64,000 nucleotides of DNA from Bacillota bacterium (GCA_040757085.1 JBFLXJ010000002.1:163725-227724), one strand, 5' to 3'. Counted from the stretch's first letter, positions 1-8,942 are shown. Notes: generated from the sequence alone by a model not told the origin. Numbers and translations are program-made.

Positions 1-359
1 GAGTACTTCACGGCATGGGCGTCCATGGCATTGCCGGTGTGGAACTTCACACCCTTGCGGATGTGGAACGTCCATTCCAGCCCGTCCGGAGAATGGGAAT
101 AGTCTGTGGCCAGTACCGGGGTGAACTTTCCAGCGATGGGGTCGTAGCGGAGCAGGGTCTCGTACATGTTGTTCATGGCGATGATCTCGTTGGAGAAGCT
201 GTCGCTCGGGTCCCAGAACACCATGACCTCGCTCGAGTTGGCGTAGACCGCGACCTGGGGTTTGGCCGGCTGCTGGGCCGGCTTGCTGCAGGCGGCCAGC
301 AGGGAAACCGCCACAATCGCCACCAGCAGTAGGCCTAACCTACCTTTCCGCCCGTTCAT
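1..359 (-). CDS. ABC peptide transporter substrate-binding lipoprotein (family 5), N-terminal part
   Basis: Partial gene; the reading frame stays open to the window edge, giving 119 residues. The start is an ATG preceded by an AAAGGGGGGA ribosome site. Residues 1-24 are a lipoprotein signal peptide (MNGRKGRLGLLLVAIVAV then the lipobox LLAAC), so the mature protein should be lipid-anchored at Cys24. The segment NNMYETLLRYDP followed by LATDYSHSPDGLEWTFHIRKGVKFH is the usual N-terminal signature of SBP_bac_5 (DppA/OppA-like) binding proteins, which deliver peptides or similar solutes to ABC permeases. The permease genes would lie outside the window. Substrate unknown. Confidence 0.9.
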   Translation of the reverse strand, partial: MNGRKGRLGLLLVAIVAVSLLAACSKPAQQPAKPQVAVYANSSEVMVFWDPSDSFSNEIIAMNNMYETLLRYDPIAGKFTPVLATDYSHSPDGLEWTFHIRKGVKFHTGNAMDAHAVKY

Positions 360-677
360 CCCTGTCCCCCCTTTGCTTACACGTGGCCGGGCCCACACCC
401 TGGCCCGGCTCACTCCGGGTGTCCTGTGCTCCCCCGCTCACACGCCCGGGTCCACCGCGTGGGCCGGCTTTCTCCTGGTACCGGGGCAAGTGCCAGTACC
501 GCAGCTCCGGACGGGGCAACACCGCAGCCCGTTTTGGTGGGCGAGTGTTCTGCAGCCGCGCCTGGCATCCTGCCGTACTGGGTCTCCCTTTTGCACCAAA
601 AATGGGTCATTGCTTTGTCCGATATACACAGGAAAATACCACCGGCAGCGCGAAATCACCCTCAGGGGGGAGTGGCC
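360..677. other. Intergenic region between divergent genes, no gene seen
   Basis: This 318-bp stretch separates the divergent binding-protein and PucR-type genes. Open frames run through it in several directions but have no family resemblance and no ribosome site, so they are taken as high-GC noise. It must carry the promoters of both genes. A loose inverted repeat (GGTAC...GTACC, about 477-501) and an AT-richer patch near 592-640 are the only conspicuous elements. I could not assign -35/-10 boxes with confidence. Confidence 0.5.
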
Positions 678-1943
678 GTGGCCATCAGTGTCATGGAGGC
701 GCTGCGCATAGGCAAGCTGCAGCGGGCCCGCGTCCTGGCAGGCCGCCGGGGGCTGGGCAGGCTCATCGAGCACGTGGACGTCATCGAAATGCCCGAGATC
801 GACCCCTGGGTGCGAGCGAACGTCCTGTACCTGACCAGCTTCTATGCCATCAGGGACAATCTCCGGACCCAGCAGGACCTGATCCGCTACCTGGCCGCGC
901 ACGGGGCAGCCGCCATAGCACTGGACACCAAGAGCTACCTCAATGGTGCTCCCCCGCAGGTACTTGAGGTGGCGGAGTCGTGCGACTTTCCCGTCATCGA
1001 GATCCCGGAGGACGCCAGCTACATCGACATCATCACCCCGGTGCTGGAAGCGGTGTTCACCCGCAAGCGCAGCCGGGACGATTTCCTGGAAGACCTCCTG
1101 GAGGGCAACGTCAAACCCGAGGCGATCCAGCAACGGGCCAGGTACCTGGCCTGGAAGCTGGATGGTAAGCGCACGGTGCTCATCGTTGACCTGGACGACT
1201 TCCAATCGTTCTGCCTGTCAGGGCGCCTCTCCGAGCGGGCCATCCAGGAATTGAAGAGCCGTTTTCTCACCGTGGTGGCGGAGACCACCCACAGGACCCT
1301 GGCAGGAGAGCACGTGGTGGCTCCCCGCAGCGACAGCGTGGTGATCCTGGCCCAGGTACCGGACGATAACCTGTCCCCCACCTCCGTCTATCCCTGCCCC
1401 CTGCCCCCCGCCCCGCGGGCGATCATCGAGGACCTGGCCCTCAGGGTTAAGCAGGCGGCCGCGCGTGTCCTGCCCGGTCTCACTCTTTCGGTGGGGATAG
1501 GCCTCTTGTGCAACTGCCCCTCCCAGATCGCAGAAAGCTTTGCAGCCGCCAGAGATGCCCTCAATATCAGCCTCGGGCTGGCGGGAGGCGACCGCATCGT
1601 TTTTTATCAGGACCTGGGGATACATCGCCTCTTGCTGAGGATCGGACCGCAGGCGGAACTGGAGCGGTTCGTGAGCGAAGAAATCGGCCCCCTCATCGAA
1701 CACGACCGCCGCCGGGGCTCCCAGCTTGTGCGCACGCTGGAAGTATTCCTGGACAGCGGATGTCACCTGGAGAGGGCCGCTTCCCGGCTCTACGTCCACC
1801 GGAATTCGCTGAAGTACCGCCTTACCCGTATCAAGCAGCTGCTACGGCTGACCAGCCTCGAAGGCGAACGCCTCGCCTCCCTCGCCTTCGCCGTCAAGGC
1901 CCATCGCATCCTGACCGAGCGCAACCGGGCCGGTGCCCGATGA
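678..1943 (+). CDS. PucR-family transcriptional regulator
   Basis: Probable regulator of amine or purine catabolism. Start chosen at GTG 678, six bases after AGGGGGGA; the open frame continues further upstream but without any family match. Residues about 8-125 match the PucR N-terminal domain (MEALRIGKLQRARVLAG, then the VIEMPEID segment), which is usually ligand-sensing. A middle GGDEF-like region follows. Residues about 349-391 form the PucR-type C-terminal helix-turn-helix (RTLEVFLDSGCHLERAASRL, then HRNSLKYRLTRI). Length (421 aa) is normal for the family. It converges on the putrescine/GABA operon (stop 1943 against the gabT stop at 2014), so it may sense an intermediate of that pathway, but this is inference. 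Confidence 0.9.
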   Translation: MAISVMEALRIGKLQRARVLAGRRGLGRLIEHVDVIEMPEIDPWVRANVLYLTSFYAIRDNLRTQQDLIRYLAAHGAAAIALDTKSYLNGAPPQVLEVAESCDFPVIEIPEDASYIDIITPVLEAVFTRKRSRDDFLEDLLEGNVKPEAIQQRARYLAWKLDGKRTVLIVDLDDFQSFCLSGRLSERAIQELKSRFLTVVAETTHRTLAGEHVVAPRSDSVVILAQVPDDNLSPTSVYPCPLPPAPRAIIEDLALRVKQAAARVLPGLTLSVGIGLLCNCPSQIAESFAAARDALNISLGLAGGDRIVFYQDLGIHRLLLRIGPQAELERFVSEEIGPLIEHDRRRGSQLVRTLEVFLDSGCHLERAASRLYVHRNSLKYRLTRIKQLLRLTSLEGERLASLAFAVKAHRILTERNRAGAR

Positions 1944-2013
1944 CCCCGCTGCGAGGCAAGCGGTTACGCCGGCACCCACCCCATCCCGCGCGGAGCCCCC
2001 GTGCGGCTTACCG

Positions 2014-3351
2014 TCAGGCCGCCGATGCGGCAGCCATAGCATCGCCCAGCACACTCAGCCCTTCCTCAAGCTGCTCGTCGCTGATCACCAGCGGCGGCAG
2101 GAAGCGCAGCACATTCCCGTAGCGACCCGCCTTGAGCAGGATCAGCCCGTGCTCATAGGCATACTGGATGATGGTCGCCGTCTCCGCCGTAGCCGGCTCC
2201 TTCGTCTGCCGGTCCTTCACCAGTTCCATCGCCACCATGGCACCCAGCCCCCGCACGTCACCCACCAGCGGGTAGCGCACCTGCAGGTCACGGCAGAATC
2301 CCGCAATGCGCTCTCCCACCTGCTGCGCACGCGCGAGGAAGCCGGGCTCCTCCACGATCTGGAGCACCTTCAGGGCAGCCGCGCAGGCCAGGGGATTGCC
2401 ACCGTAAGTTCCCCCGATGCCACCCTTGTGCACGGAGTCCATGATCTCGGTCTTGCCAATCACCCCCGCCAGCGGCAAACCCGCCGCAATCGACTTGGCC
2501 ACCAGCAGGATGTCAGGCTCAATACCCTCATGCTCCACCGCAAACAGCTTCCCCGTACGACCAAAACCCGTCTGCACCTCGTCGGCAACGAACACGATCC
2601 CGTACTTCTCACATATCTCCTTCAGCCCCCGCAGGTAGCCCGGAGGTGGCACAATGAATCCACCCTCCCCCTGCACCGGCTCCACCACCAGCGCCGCCAC
2701 GTTCCGACCGCCCACCCGGTCCTCCAGGGCATCCTCAAACGCCCGCAGGCAGTACAGCCCACAGCCAGGATGCGACCTGCCATAGGCACAACGGTAACAG
2801 TACGCATACGGGAACCGGTACACCTCGGGGGCAAAGGGCCCGAACCCGTCCTTGTAGGGCATAAGGTGGCTGGTCAGGGTCATGCCAAGCAGGGTGCGTC
2901 CGTGGAAGGCGTCATCGAAGCACACCACCGCCTGCCGGCCCGTGGCCCTCCGGGCAATCTTCACCCCGTTCTCCACCGCCTCCGCCCCGCTGTTGACGAA
3001 CATGACCTTCTTGGGGCTGGAACCGGGCGCGACATGTGCCAGCGCTTCCGCCAGGTCCACATAGGACGCATACCCCACCACCATAAAGCAGGTGTGAAGA
3101 AAACGCCCCGCCTGCTGCCGCACCGCCTCCACCACCGGAGGCGGGCAGTGCCCGGCGTTCACCACCGCGATGCCGCCCGCAAAGTCGATGAACACGTTGC
3201 CGTCCACATCTTCCAGCACGGCGCCCGCAGCCCGCTCCACGAACAGGGGCGTAGCCATGGACACCCCCTGCGGGACAAAACGGGCCCGCTTCTGGAGCAA
3301 CTCCCCGGTGCGGGGTCCCGGTACAGGGGTGCTGATCCGGATGGTGCCCAT
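2014..3351 (-). CDS. gabT: 4-aminobutyrate aminotransferase (class III PLP enzyme)
   Basis: Transfers the amino group of GABA to 2-oxoglutarate (or pyruvate), giving succinic semialdehyde. The ATG at 3351 lies one base after the stop of the oxidoreductase gene, so the two are translationally linked; the open frame upstream of it overlaps that gene and is not used. Features typical of GabT: the N-terminal PGPRTGELLQKR segment, FIDFAGGIAVVNAGH, the cofactor-binding NSGAEAVENGVKIAR, DEVQTGFGRTG, and the Schiff-base lysine in LLVAKSIAAG (Lys286). Length 445 aa is standard. It is the last gene of the symporter-patA-ferredoxin-AOR-gabT operon and would take GABA made there from putrescine. A related omega-amino acid substrate cannot be excluded. 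Confidence 0.9.
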   Translation of the reverse strand: MGTIRISTPVPGPRTGELLQKRARFVPQGVSMATPLFVERAAGAVLEDVDGNVFIDFAGGIAVVNAGHCPPPVVEAVRQQAGRFLHTCFMVVGYASYVDLAEALAHVAPGSSPKKVMFVNSGAEAVENGVKIARRATGRQAVVCFDDAFHGRTLLGMTLTSHLMPYKDGFGPFAPEVYRFPYAYCYRCAYGRSHPGCGLYCLRAFEDALEDRVGGRNVAALVVEPVQGEGGFIVPPPGYLRGLKEICEKYGIVFVADEVQTGFGRTGKLFAVEHEGIEPDILLVAKSIAAGLPLAGVIGKTEIMDSVHKGGIGGTYGGNPLACAAALKVLQIVEEPGFLARAQQVGERIAGFCRDLQVRYPLVGDVRGLGAMVAMELVKDRQTKEPATAETATIIQYAYEHGLILLKAGRYGNVLRFLPPLVISDEQLEEGLSVLGDAMAAASAA

Positions 3352-3352
3352 C

Positions 3353-5206
3353 CTACATTCCCCCCAGCCCAAGCTGGGCAAGCTTTGCCGGGGTCGGTAC
3401 CCCGTCCTCGTCCCAGCCACGCAGCCGATAGTACTCGTCCAGCATGGAAGTAAAGACCTCGGGCGGTAGCACCTTGCCCGCAGCAGGCCCCTCCGGGAGC
3501 GGCTCGCGCAGGACGCGCCCGGGCAGGTAGTCGTGCTCGCGCCGGAACCCTTCCCGCACGTTGAGCAGCCGGCCCAGGTTCCAGATGCGCTCTCCGGCCA
3601 GGCGCAGCTCGCCGGGCGTCACCTCCCGGCCCAGCGCCACCGTGCAGAATCCGGCCATAAGATCCAGGCTCAGCGCCCAGAAGTCACAAAAGATCAGGGA
3701 AAACTTGATGGAGTTCTGGTCCTGACCCCGAATCACCAGTTGCGCCTTGCCTTCCCCGGTGAAGGGGTCAAGCCCTCCAAACGCCTCGTCCGCCACCGGC
3801 CAGGCCCGCATGTGGCAGGCACCCCGGTCGGCGGTGGCGTAAGCCAGTCCCATCCCCCAGGAGCCCCGCGGTTCGTACCCGGGGAATTCCAGGCCCTTGA
3901 CCTCCATCGCGAATTCCCTGCCGCCGTACCGCCCGGCCAGGTACCGCACCCCCCGGCCAAGTTCCTTGCCCGCTCCCTCGCCCCGGGCAATGAGCACAGG
4001 CGCCCGCAGGTACGACTCCACGTCGCCAAAGCGCAGGCCCAGGTCGACCAGGTCACGCTGCTGAAGTTCCATGGCGAACGCCACCACCCCGCCCGTGGAG
4101 ATGGTGTCCAGCCCCAGGTCGTCACACAGCCGGTTGAACTCGATGATGGCCTCCAGGTCCCCAATGCCGCAGTTGGAACCGGTCAGGGCGAGGGTCTCGT
4201 ACTCGGGCCCCTCCACCGCCCCCTCACCCGGCCAGGCCTTCGCTCCGGCATCCGGACGGTTTGCACCCGCGGCCCCCGCAACCTGCCGAGTCACGCGCAG
4301 GAAGTTCCCGCAACCCAGGCCGCAGCCGAAGCAGGACTTCTTCGCCACCCGGCGTGCCCGCACCGCATCGGCTCCGATGGCCTCGGCACCCGGGAACGTA
4401 CCCCCCTGGAAGTTGCGGGTGGGAAGGATCCCCGCCGACTGGGAAAGCCCCACGATCATGGGGGTACCGTCCGTGTAGGCCCACAGGTTGGTGTCGGTGA
4501 GCAGGTCATCCCGCATGGCCCGGTAGGCAAATTCCAGGAAACGCCCCATGTCGGGAGCCGCCACCGACCCCGTCCCCCGCACCGCCACCGCCTTCAGCCG
4601 CTTGGATCCCATCACCGCCCCCACACCGCCCCGGCCCGCCTGCCGGTACAGTTCCGAGGTCAAGCAGGCCAGCGGCACCAGGTTCTCACCCGCCGGCCCG
4701 GTCGACATGATGCAAAACCCCTCACCCAGGGCATCGCGCAGGACAAACTCGGTCTCGTGGCACCCCTTGCCCCACAGGTCGTCCGCTTCCCGGAACCACA
4801 CCCGGTCGCCATCGATCACCAGCACCACGGGACGCGGAGCCTGCCCCGTGATCACCACCAGGTCGTACCCGGCGTACTTCAACCGCGCCGCCACCGTGCC
4901 CCCCACCGAGCAGTCCAGGATGGTCCCCGTGGCCGGCGACCTGGTCACCACGCCCAGCTTCCCCGTGCAGGGGGCCAGCGTCCCCGTGAGGGGCCCCGTC
5001 ACAAAAAGCAGCGCATTCCCGGGAGAAAGGGGATCCGTCCCCGCGGGCACGGCGTCATAGAAGTACCGGAACCCCAGGCCCTTGCCACCGAAGAACAGAC
5101 GGGCCCACTCCCGGTTAAGGGGCTCCGCCCAACTGCTCAGGGCCCCCAGATCCACCCTCAGCACCTTTCCCGCATACGTGTCCCGACCGGCACCCGGCTC
5201 AGCCAC
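3353..5206 (-). CDS. Aldehyde:ferredoxin oxidoreductase (tungsten-pterin family)
   Basis: Oxidises an aldehyde to the carboxylate with ferredoxin as acceptor, using a tungstopterin and a [4Fe-4S] cluster; cytoplasmic. The GTG start at 5206 follows GGAGGTGAT by five bases and overlaps the ferredoxin gene by eight bases. Residues 10-220 match the AOR N-terminal domain (YAGKVLRVDLG, FFGGKGLGFRY, GPLTGTLAPCTGK, GRGGVGAVMGSKRLKA). The cluster ligands are Cys292, Cys295 and Cys299 (CFGCGLGC) with a distal Cys near 507 (IFCDF); DDLGLDTISTGG is the usual C-terminal pterin-binding stretch. Length 617 aa is normal. Between patA and gabT the expected substrate is 4-aminobutanal, with GABA as product. 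That specificity is inferred from context only. Confidence 0.93.
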   Translation of the reverse strand: MAEPGAGRDTYAGKVLRVDLGALSSWAEPLNREWARLFFGGKGLGFRYFYDAVPAGTDPLSPGNALLFVTGPLTGTLAPCTGKLGVVTRSPATGTILDCSVGGTVAARLKYAGYDLVVITGQAPRPVVLVIDGDRVWFREADDLWGKGCHETEFVLRDALGEGFCIMSTGPAGENLVPLACLTSELYRQAGRGGVGAVMGSKRLKAVAVRGTGSVAAPDMGRFLEFAYRAMRDDLLTDTNLWAYTDGTPMIVGLSQSAGILPTRNFQGGTFPGAEAIGADAVRARRVAKKSCFGCGLGCGNFLRVTRQVAGAAGANRPDAGAKAWPGEGAVEGPEYETLALTGSNCGIGDLEAIIEFNRLCDDLGLDTISTGGVVAFAMELQQRDLVDLGLRFGDVESYLRAPVLIARGEGAGKELGRGVRYLAGRYGGREFAMEVKGLEFPGYEPRGSWGMGLAYATADRGACHMRAWPVADEAFGGLDPFTGEGKAQLVIRGQDQNSIKFSLIFCDFWALSLDLMAGFCTVALGREVTPGELRLAGERIWNLGRLLNVREGFRREHDYLPGRVLREPLPEGPAAGKVLPPEVFTSMLDEYYRLRGWDEDGVPTPAKLAQLGLGGM

Positions 5207-5630
5207 GTCGGATCACCTCCTCCACCGCCTGCCCCAGAGAAAGCGCGCCCACCGGACACCACATCACGCAGGCCGGGCCGCCCTCGCGGCCGTCACATCC
5301 GTCGCACAGCCGCACGGGATCGCTGACGATGACGTGCCGGGGACACTCCTCGACGCACAGGCCGCACTCCGTGCACAGCTCCCGCTCCAGGTGGAGGTGA
5401 CCGTCCCGCAGGCTGATGGCTCCCGTGGGACACACCTCCCGGCAGGTAAGGCACCCGTCACAGGCCGAAAACTTCACCTCCGGGCCCGCGTACGTGTAAG
5501 GCTTCTCCACCCGCAGGGTGGCCCGGAGGGGGTTGAACACCCCCTCCCGGGCCGCGCTGCAAGCCAGGAGGCACATCTGACAACCGGTGCACTTCGACCC
5601 GTCAATGGACAGAACCGCTACCGGTCTCAT
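5199..5630 (-). CDS. Polyferredoxin (4 x [4Fe-4S]), electron-transfer partner of the oxidoreductase
   Basis: A 143-residue iron-sulfur protein with sixteen cysteines in four groups: KCTGCQMCLLAC at about 13-24, CDGCLTCREVCP, CTECGLCVEECP, and CDGC...CVMWCP near the C-terminus. This is the HycB/FdhB-like layout with four cubane clusters. The start was set at ATG 5630, preceded by GGGGTGAT; GTG 5639 and ATG 5636 are in frame too but overlap the ribosome site. The gene sits immediately after patA (stop 5636) and overlaps the AOR gene by eight bases, so it is very likely the dedicated electron carrier or small subunit of that oxidoreductase. Cytoplasmic; no signal peptide or membrane segment. Confidence 0.92.
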   Translation of the reverse strand: MRPVAVLSIDGSKCTGCQMCLLACSAAREGVFNPLRATLRVEKPYTYAGPEVKFSACDGCLTCREVCPTGAISLRDGHLHLERELCTECGLCVEECPRHVIVSDPVRLCDGCDGREGGPACVMWCPVGALSLGQAVEEVIRRG

Positions 5631-5635
5631 GATCA

Positions 5636-6991
5636 TCACCCCAGGCTCCGTGCCACTTTCTTGAGCACCGACTCCAAAATGCCCAGCACGGTGTCGACTT
5701 CTTCCTTCTCGATGGTGAGCGGCGGCTCAAAGCGGATGGTCTTGGCGTTGATGAGCGTCCCCGCCACCAAAACCCCGTTCTCGAACAGGCCCTTGGCCAC
5801 CTCGTAACCCAGCTCGTTGGAGCGGAACTCCATCCCCAGCAAGAGGCCCAGACCGCGCGCTTCCTGGCATACCTGCGGGTACCGATCGGCCAGCACCTGC
5901 AGCCCCCGCAGGAAATAATCGCCCACTACCGCAGCCCGCTCATATAGCTTCTCCTCCAGGATCACGTTGATGGCCGCGATGGCCGCCGCGCAGGCGATGG
6001 GGTTGCCGCCGAAGGTGGTGGTGTGCAGGAAGGGGTTGGGGGTCATCTCCTGCCAGATGCGGGCTGTGGAGACGAACGCCCCGATGGGCATGACGCCACC
6101 ACCAAAGGCCTTGCCCAGGCACAGGATGTCGGGCACCACGTCCCAGTGCTCGCAGGCGAACATCTTCCCGGTGCGGCCCATGCCCGTCTGCACCTCGTCC
6201 AGCACCATCAGGGCGCCGAAACGGTCGCACAGCTCGCGCACCCGGGGCAGGTAGCCGTCGGGGGCCACGTGCACACCCCCTTCACCCTGCACGGGCTCCA
6301 GTACCACCGCCGCCACGTCCTCCCCCACGAAGGCGCAACTTGACATCACCTTCTCCAGGGCATCGGCATCCCCGAAGGGTACGTGATGTACGTGGGAAAG
6401 CAAGGGCAAGTATGGCTTGCGGAACACGGCCTTGGAGGTGAGCGACAGGGAGCCCATGCTCTTGCCATGGAAGGCGTTAACCGCAGCGATGAAGGTCTTG
6501 CGCCCCGTGTGCAGGCGGGCGAGCTTGAGCGCCCCCTCGATGCTCTCCGTGCCGCTGTTGGTGAAGAACGAATACTGCAGGTCACCCGGGGTAATGTCGG
6601 CCACCAGCTTGGCCAGCATGGCCCGCAGGGGGTCAAGCAGCTCCTGGCTGTGCAGGGCCTGGCGGTTGAGCTGGTTCTGCACCGCGGCCAGCACCTTGGG
6701 GTGGCGGTGCCCGCAGTTGTAAATGCCGTAACCTCCCAGGCAGTCGATGAACACCTTGCCGTGGACGTCCCGGAACGTGACCCCCCGGTCATCCCACTCC
6801 ACCGCGGTGTAATCGGTGGATACCGACTTGCGATACTCCAGGAAGCCGGGGTTGACATGATCCCGGAACCCCCGCACCGTCTCCTCCACCACCCAGGCTC
6901 TCTCTTCCGGGCTCAGTTCCCTCTTGGCGATCATGTCCAGGATCTTCTGAGATTCCGCGATCACTTGCTCGTAGCTGGCACGGGGCACCAT
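5636..6991 (-). CDS. patA: Putrescine aminotransferase
   Basis: Converts putrescine and 2-oxoglutarate to 4-aminobutanal and glutamate. Start ATG 6991 follows GAGGAGGGA and lies 10 bases after the symporter stop. The 451-residue protein carries the segments that mark PatA/YgjG within class III aminotransferases: HVNPGFLEYRKSV, FIDCLGGYGIYNCGHRHP, LHSQELLDPLRAMLAK, AFHGKSMGSLSLTSKA, DEVQTGMGRTGKMFACEH, and VLVAGTLINAKTIRFEPPLT. The PLP lysine is in LCLGKAFGGG (Lys294). These match the E. coli enzyme from memory nearly throughout, so assignment is firm at family level; cadaverine could also be a substrate. It is the second gene of the sigma-54-promoted operon. Confidence 0.93.
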   Translation of the reverse strand: MVPRASYEQVIAESQKILDMIAKRELSPEERAWVVEETVRGFRDHVNPGFLEYRKSVSTDYTAVEWDDRGVTFRDVHGKVFIDCLGGYGIYNCGHRHPKVLAAVQNQLNRQALHSQELLDPLRAMLAKLVADITPGDLQYSFFTNSGTESIEGALKLARLHTGRKTFIAAVNAFHGKSMGSLSLTSKAVFRKPYLPLLSHVHHVPFGDADALEKVMSSCAFVGEDVAAVVLEPVQGEGGVHVAPDGYLPRVRELCDRFGALMVLDEVQTGMGRTGKMFACEHWDVVPDILCLGKAFGGGVMPIGAFVSTARIWQEMTPNPFLHTTTFGGNPIACAAAIAAINVILEEKLYERAAVVGDYFLRGLQVLADRYPQVCQEARGLGLLLGMEFRSNELGYEVAKGLFENGVLVAGTLINAKTIRFEPPLTIEKEEVDTVLGILESVLKKVARSLG

Positions 6992-7001
6992 ACATCCCTC
7001 C

Positions 7002-8609
7002 TCAAGATCGTTCCGCAGCCTGATTGCGGCGGAATATGCCCAGCCAGTCCCTGAGCGGAAGCGGGTTACCGTCGATATCCGTTAGCAGCCGCGGCGGATC
7101 GGCCCGCTGCGTGAGCAGGGACACCACCACCAGCAGCACCACGGAGATCACGAACCCGGGCACCGATGCCAGGTACACAGCATCCCATATGGCCCAGTCC
7201 ATGTAGACGACGCCTTCTTCGATTACCCCCGTGTTGGCCTCCATGGTAGTGGGAAGGTAATAGAATATGAACGCCAGCCAGGAAGCGAAGCCCCCCAGCA
7301 GGGCAGCTAAGGCACCCGACCGGTTCGCCTTCTTCCAGAAGTACGCAGCCGCATAGGGGGCGAACAGGCCTACCAGGATCACCGTCCAGGCGATCACCAT
7401 GAGCCGGTAGATGGTCTCCGCGTACAGGGCCAGGAGCAGGGACGCGACCGCGGCGATGGGAACTATGATGCGCGTCACCCAGAGGCTTTCCTTCTCGGAG
7501 GGATTGGGCTTGAAATAGCGCAGCCCGTTGTAACCCGCCAGGGACCCGATGGCCAGCAGGGCACTGTCACCGCTGGACATGAGGGCAGCCACGGCAGCCG
7601 CCACGAAGATGCTGGCCAGGGCCGGGGGAAGGAAGTTCATGGCCATCCAGGGGAGGATCATCTCCGTCTCGGGGACGGTCAGATCGGGATTGATAATGTA
7701 GGCGGCCATGCCCAGGGCCACCGGGATGAGGCCTATCACGATGTAACCCACGGCGGCGATGTACGAGGAGTATACGGCCACCTTCTCGTCCCGGGAGGAG
7801 AGGGCGCGCTGCATGAAGTCCTGAGCGGGGATGCTGCCCAGCCCGATGGACATCCAGGCCGCGAAGTAATAGATCCATCCCAGCGTGCCGGTGTATCCCA
7901 GGTACCCGGACTCCTTGACCGGACCCATGGCGAACGGGGGCAGCTCGGCCCAGTTACCGGCGTTGGCGAAGAACGAGCTCCACCCCCCCACGTGGGAGAT
8001 GGCCGCCGGCAACATGACGATTACACCCACCGCCAGGATCAACATCTGGACGATGTCGGTGAGAGTATCAGCCCACATGCCGCCCATGTAGGTGTAAGCC
8101 ACCAGGACCACGGTGGAGATGACGATACCCACCCACAGGGGCAGGCCGCTGAAGATCTGGATGATCGTCCCGAAAGCAACCAGCTGAGCGCCCACCCAGC
8201 CGATCTCGGCGATGATGAGCACTATGGTGCTGGCGAGCCCCATTTCCCGGCCGTACCTCATCTCGAAGAAGTCGACCAGCGTGATGAAGCGGCCTCGTCT
8301 CATAATGCGCACAAAGAAGAAACCGGCCAGCGCCAGGCACAACGCCGCCCCCCAGGGGTCAAATATCACCCCCTGGTTTCCAAACAGGTAAGCGTTTGCC
8401 GTAGCCCCCATCAACGTGCCCGCGCAAAACCAGGTGGCAAATAACGACCCGGCAATCCAGAGCATCCCCATCCGCCGACCCGCCACCACGTAGTCCGCCA
8501 CGTCCTTGATCCGCTTCGACGCCCACCAGCCCACCAGCACCATGCCGGCCAGGTACACGGCCAGCACCACCAGGACCCAGTTCGCGTACGGGTAAGCTCC
8601 CAATTCCAT
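7002..8609 (-). CDS. Sodium:solute symporter (SSS family)
   Basis: Inner-membrane Na+-coupled importer. ATG 8609 was chosen because GGGAGG lies seven bases upstream and the protein then begins MELGAYPYANWVLVVLAVYL, directly entering the first membrane helix; the upstream in-frame ATGs lack this spacing. About thirteen hydrophobic segments are visible, with family motifs VADYVVAGRRMGMLWIAGS, FATWFCAGTLMG and GSIPAQDFMQRALS. Length 535 aa is normal. As the first gene of the putrescine/GABA operon it should import the substrate, plausibly putrescine or another amine, but SSS specificity cannot be read from sequence; known putrescine importers mostly belong to other families. Confidence 0.9.
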   Translation of the reverse strand: MELGAYPYANWVLVVLAVYLAGMVLVGWWASKRIKDVADYVVAGRRMGMLWIAGSLFATWFCAGTLMGATANAYLFGNQGVIFDPWGAALCLALAGFFFVRIMRRGRFITLVDFFEMRYGREMGLASTIVLIIAEIGWVGAQLVAFGTIIQIFSGLPLWVGIVISTVVLVAYTYMGGMWADTLTDIVQMLILAVGVIVMLPAAISHVGGWSSFFANAGNWAELPPFAMGPVKESGYLGYTGTLGWIYYFAAWMSIGLGSIPAQDFMQRALSSRDEKVAVYSSYIAAVGYIVIGLIPVALGMAAYIINPDLTVPETEMILPWMAMNFLPPALASIFVAAAVAALMSSGDSALLAIGSLAGYNGLRYFKPNPSEKESLWVTRIIVPIAAVASLLLALYAETIYRLMVIAWTVILVGLFAPYAAAYFWKKANRSGALAALLGGFASWLAFIFYYLPTTMEANTGVIEEGVVYMDWAIWDAVYLASVPGFVISVVLLVVVSLLTQRADPPRLLTDIDGNPLPLRDWLGIFRRNQAAERS

Positions 8610-8658
8610 CCCTCGGCCTCCCTTCGCGTTCATTTGCCTGGTTCCACGCAGCATGACT

Positions 8659-8674
8659 TGCAAGAATCATGCCA
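8659..8674 (-). promoter_or_regulatory. Sigma-54 (-24/-12) promoter of the putrescine/GABA operon
   Basis: On the minus strand the sequence reads TGGCAT GATTC TTGCA, against the consensus TGGCAC-N5-TTGCA, with exactly ten bases between the invariant GG and GC. Transcription would start near 8648, about 40 bases upstream of the symporter ATG. Two sigma-54 activators are encoded downstream in the window, which supports a working sigma-54 system. Confidence 0.8.
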
Positions 8675-8837
8675 AGCCTGCCCAGGGATCGCGGTCGTCG
8701 GAAGCCGGAAAAGGCACGAATTGGGGCGGTTCCTGCTGGCACCCCCGCCCTGCGGCCCACTCGGTGCTCCAAATATCGAGAAGTCCTGTGTCATTGTTGA
8801 GACATGGCAGGCAACCCTGATCACCACCAGGAAAGGG

Positions 8838-8942
8838 GACCTGGCGCAGGTCCTTGGTGGACAGCCGGAAGACATCGTCCGCCAGCACCACCAGGTCAGA
8901 TAGCCGCCCCGGCGCGAGCGGTGGCGTGCCCACTGGAGAAGC
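8838..8942 (-). pseudogene. Remnant of an amidohydrolase (YtcJ-like) C-terminus
   Basis: About 35 codons without a start translate to ASPVGTPPLAPGRLSDLVVL and on to ADDVFRLSTKDLRQV. This strongly resembles the C-terminal stretch of amidohydrolase family 3 proteins, which run G-x-L-xPGKLADLVVLD...-P-x-E-L-K-D-I before the final strand. Beyond it the frame loses all resemblance, and no metal-binding HxH region is nearby. I read it as the tail of a deleted gene between the two sigma-54 operons. No other gene was found between 8610 and 8970. Confidence 0.5.

Noticed and set aside
3533..5326. A 597-codon open frame on the plus strand
   Set aside because: It is antisense to the oxidoreductase and ferredoxin genes, is His/Pro/Arg-rich, and matches no family; a third-position GC artefact. 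The same applies to the long antisense frames at 1933-3453, 11-12 kb, 20.7-22.5 kb and 41.0-42.5 kb.
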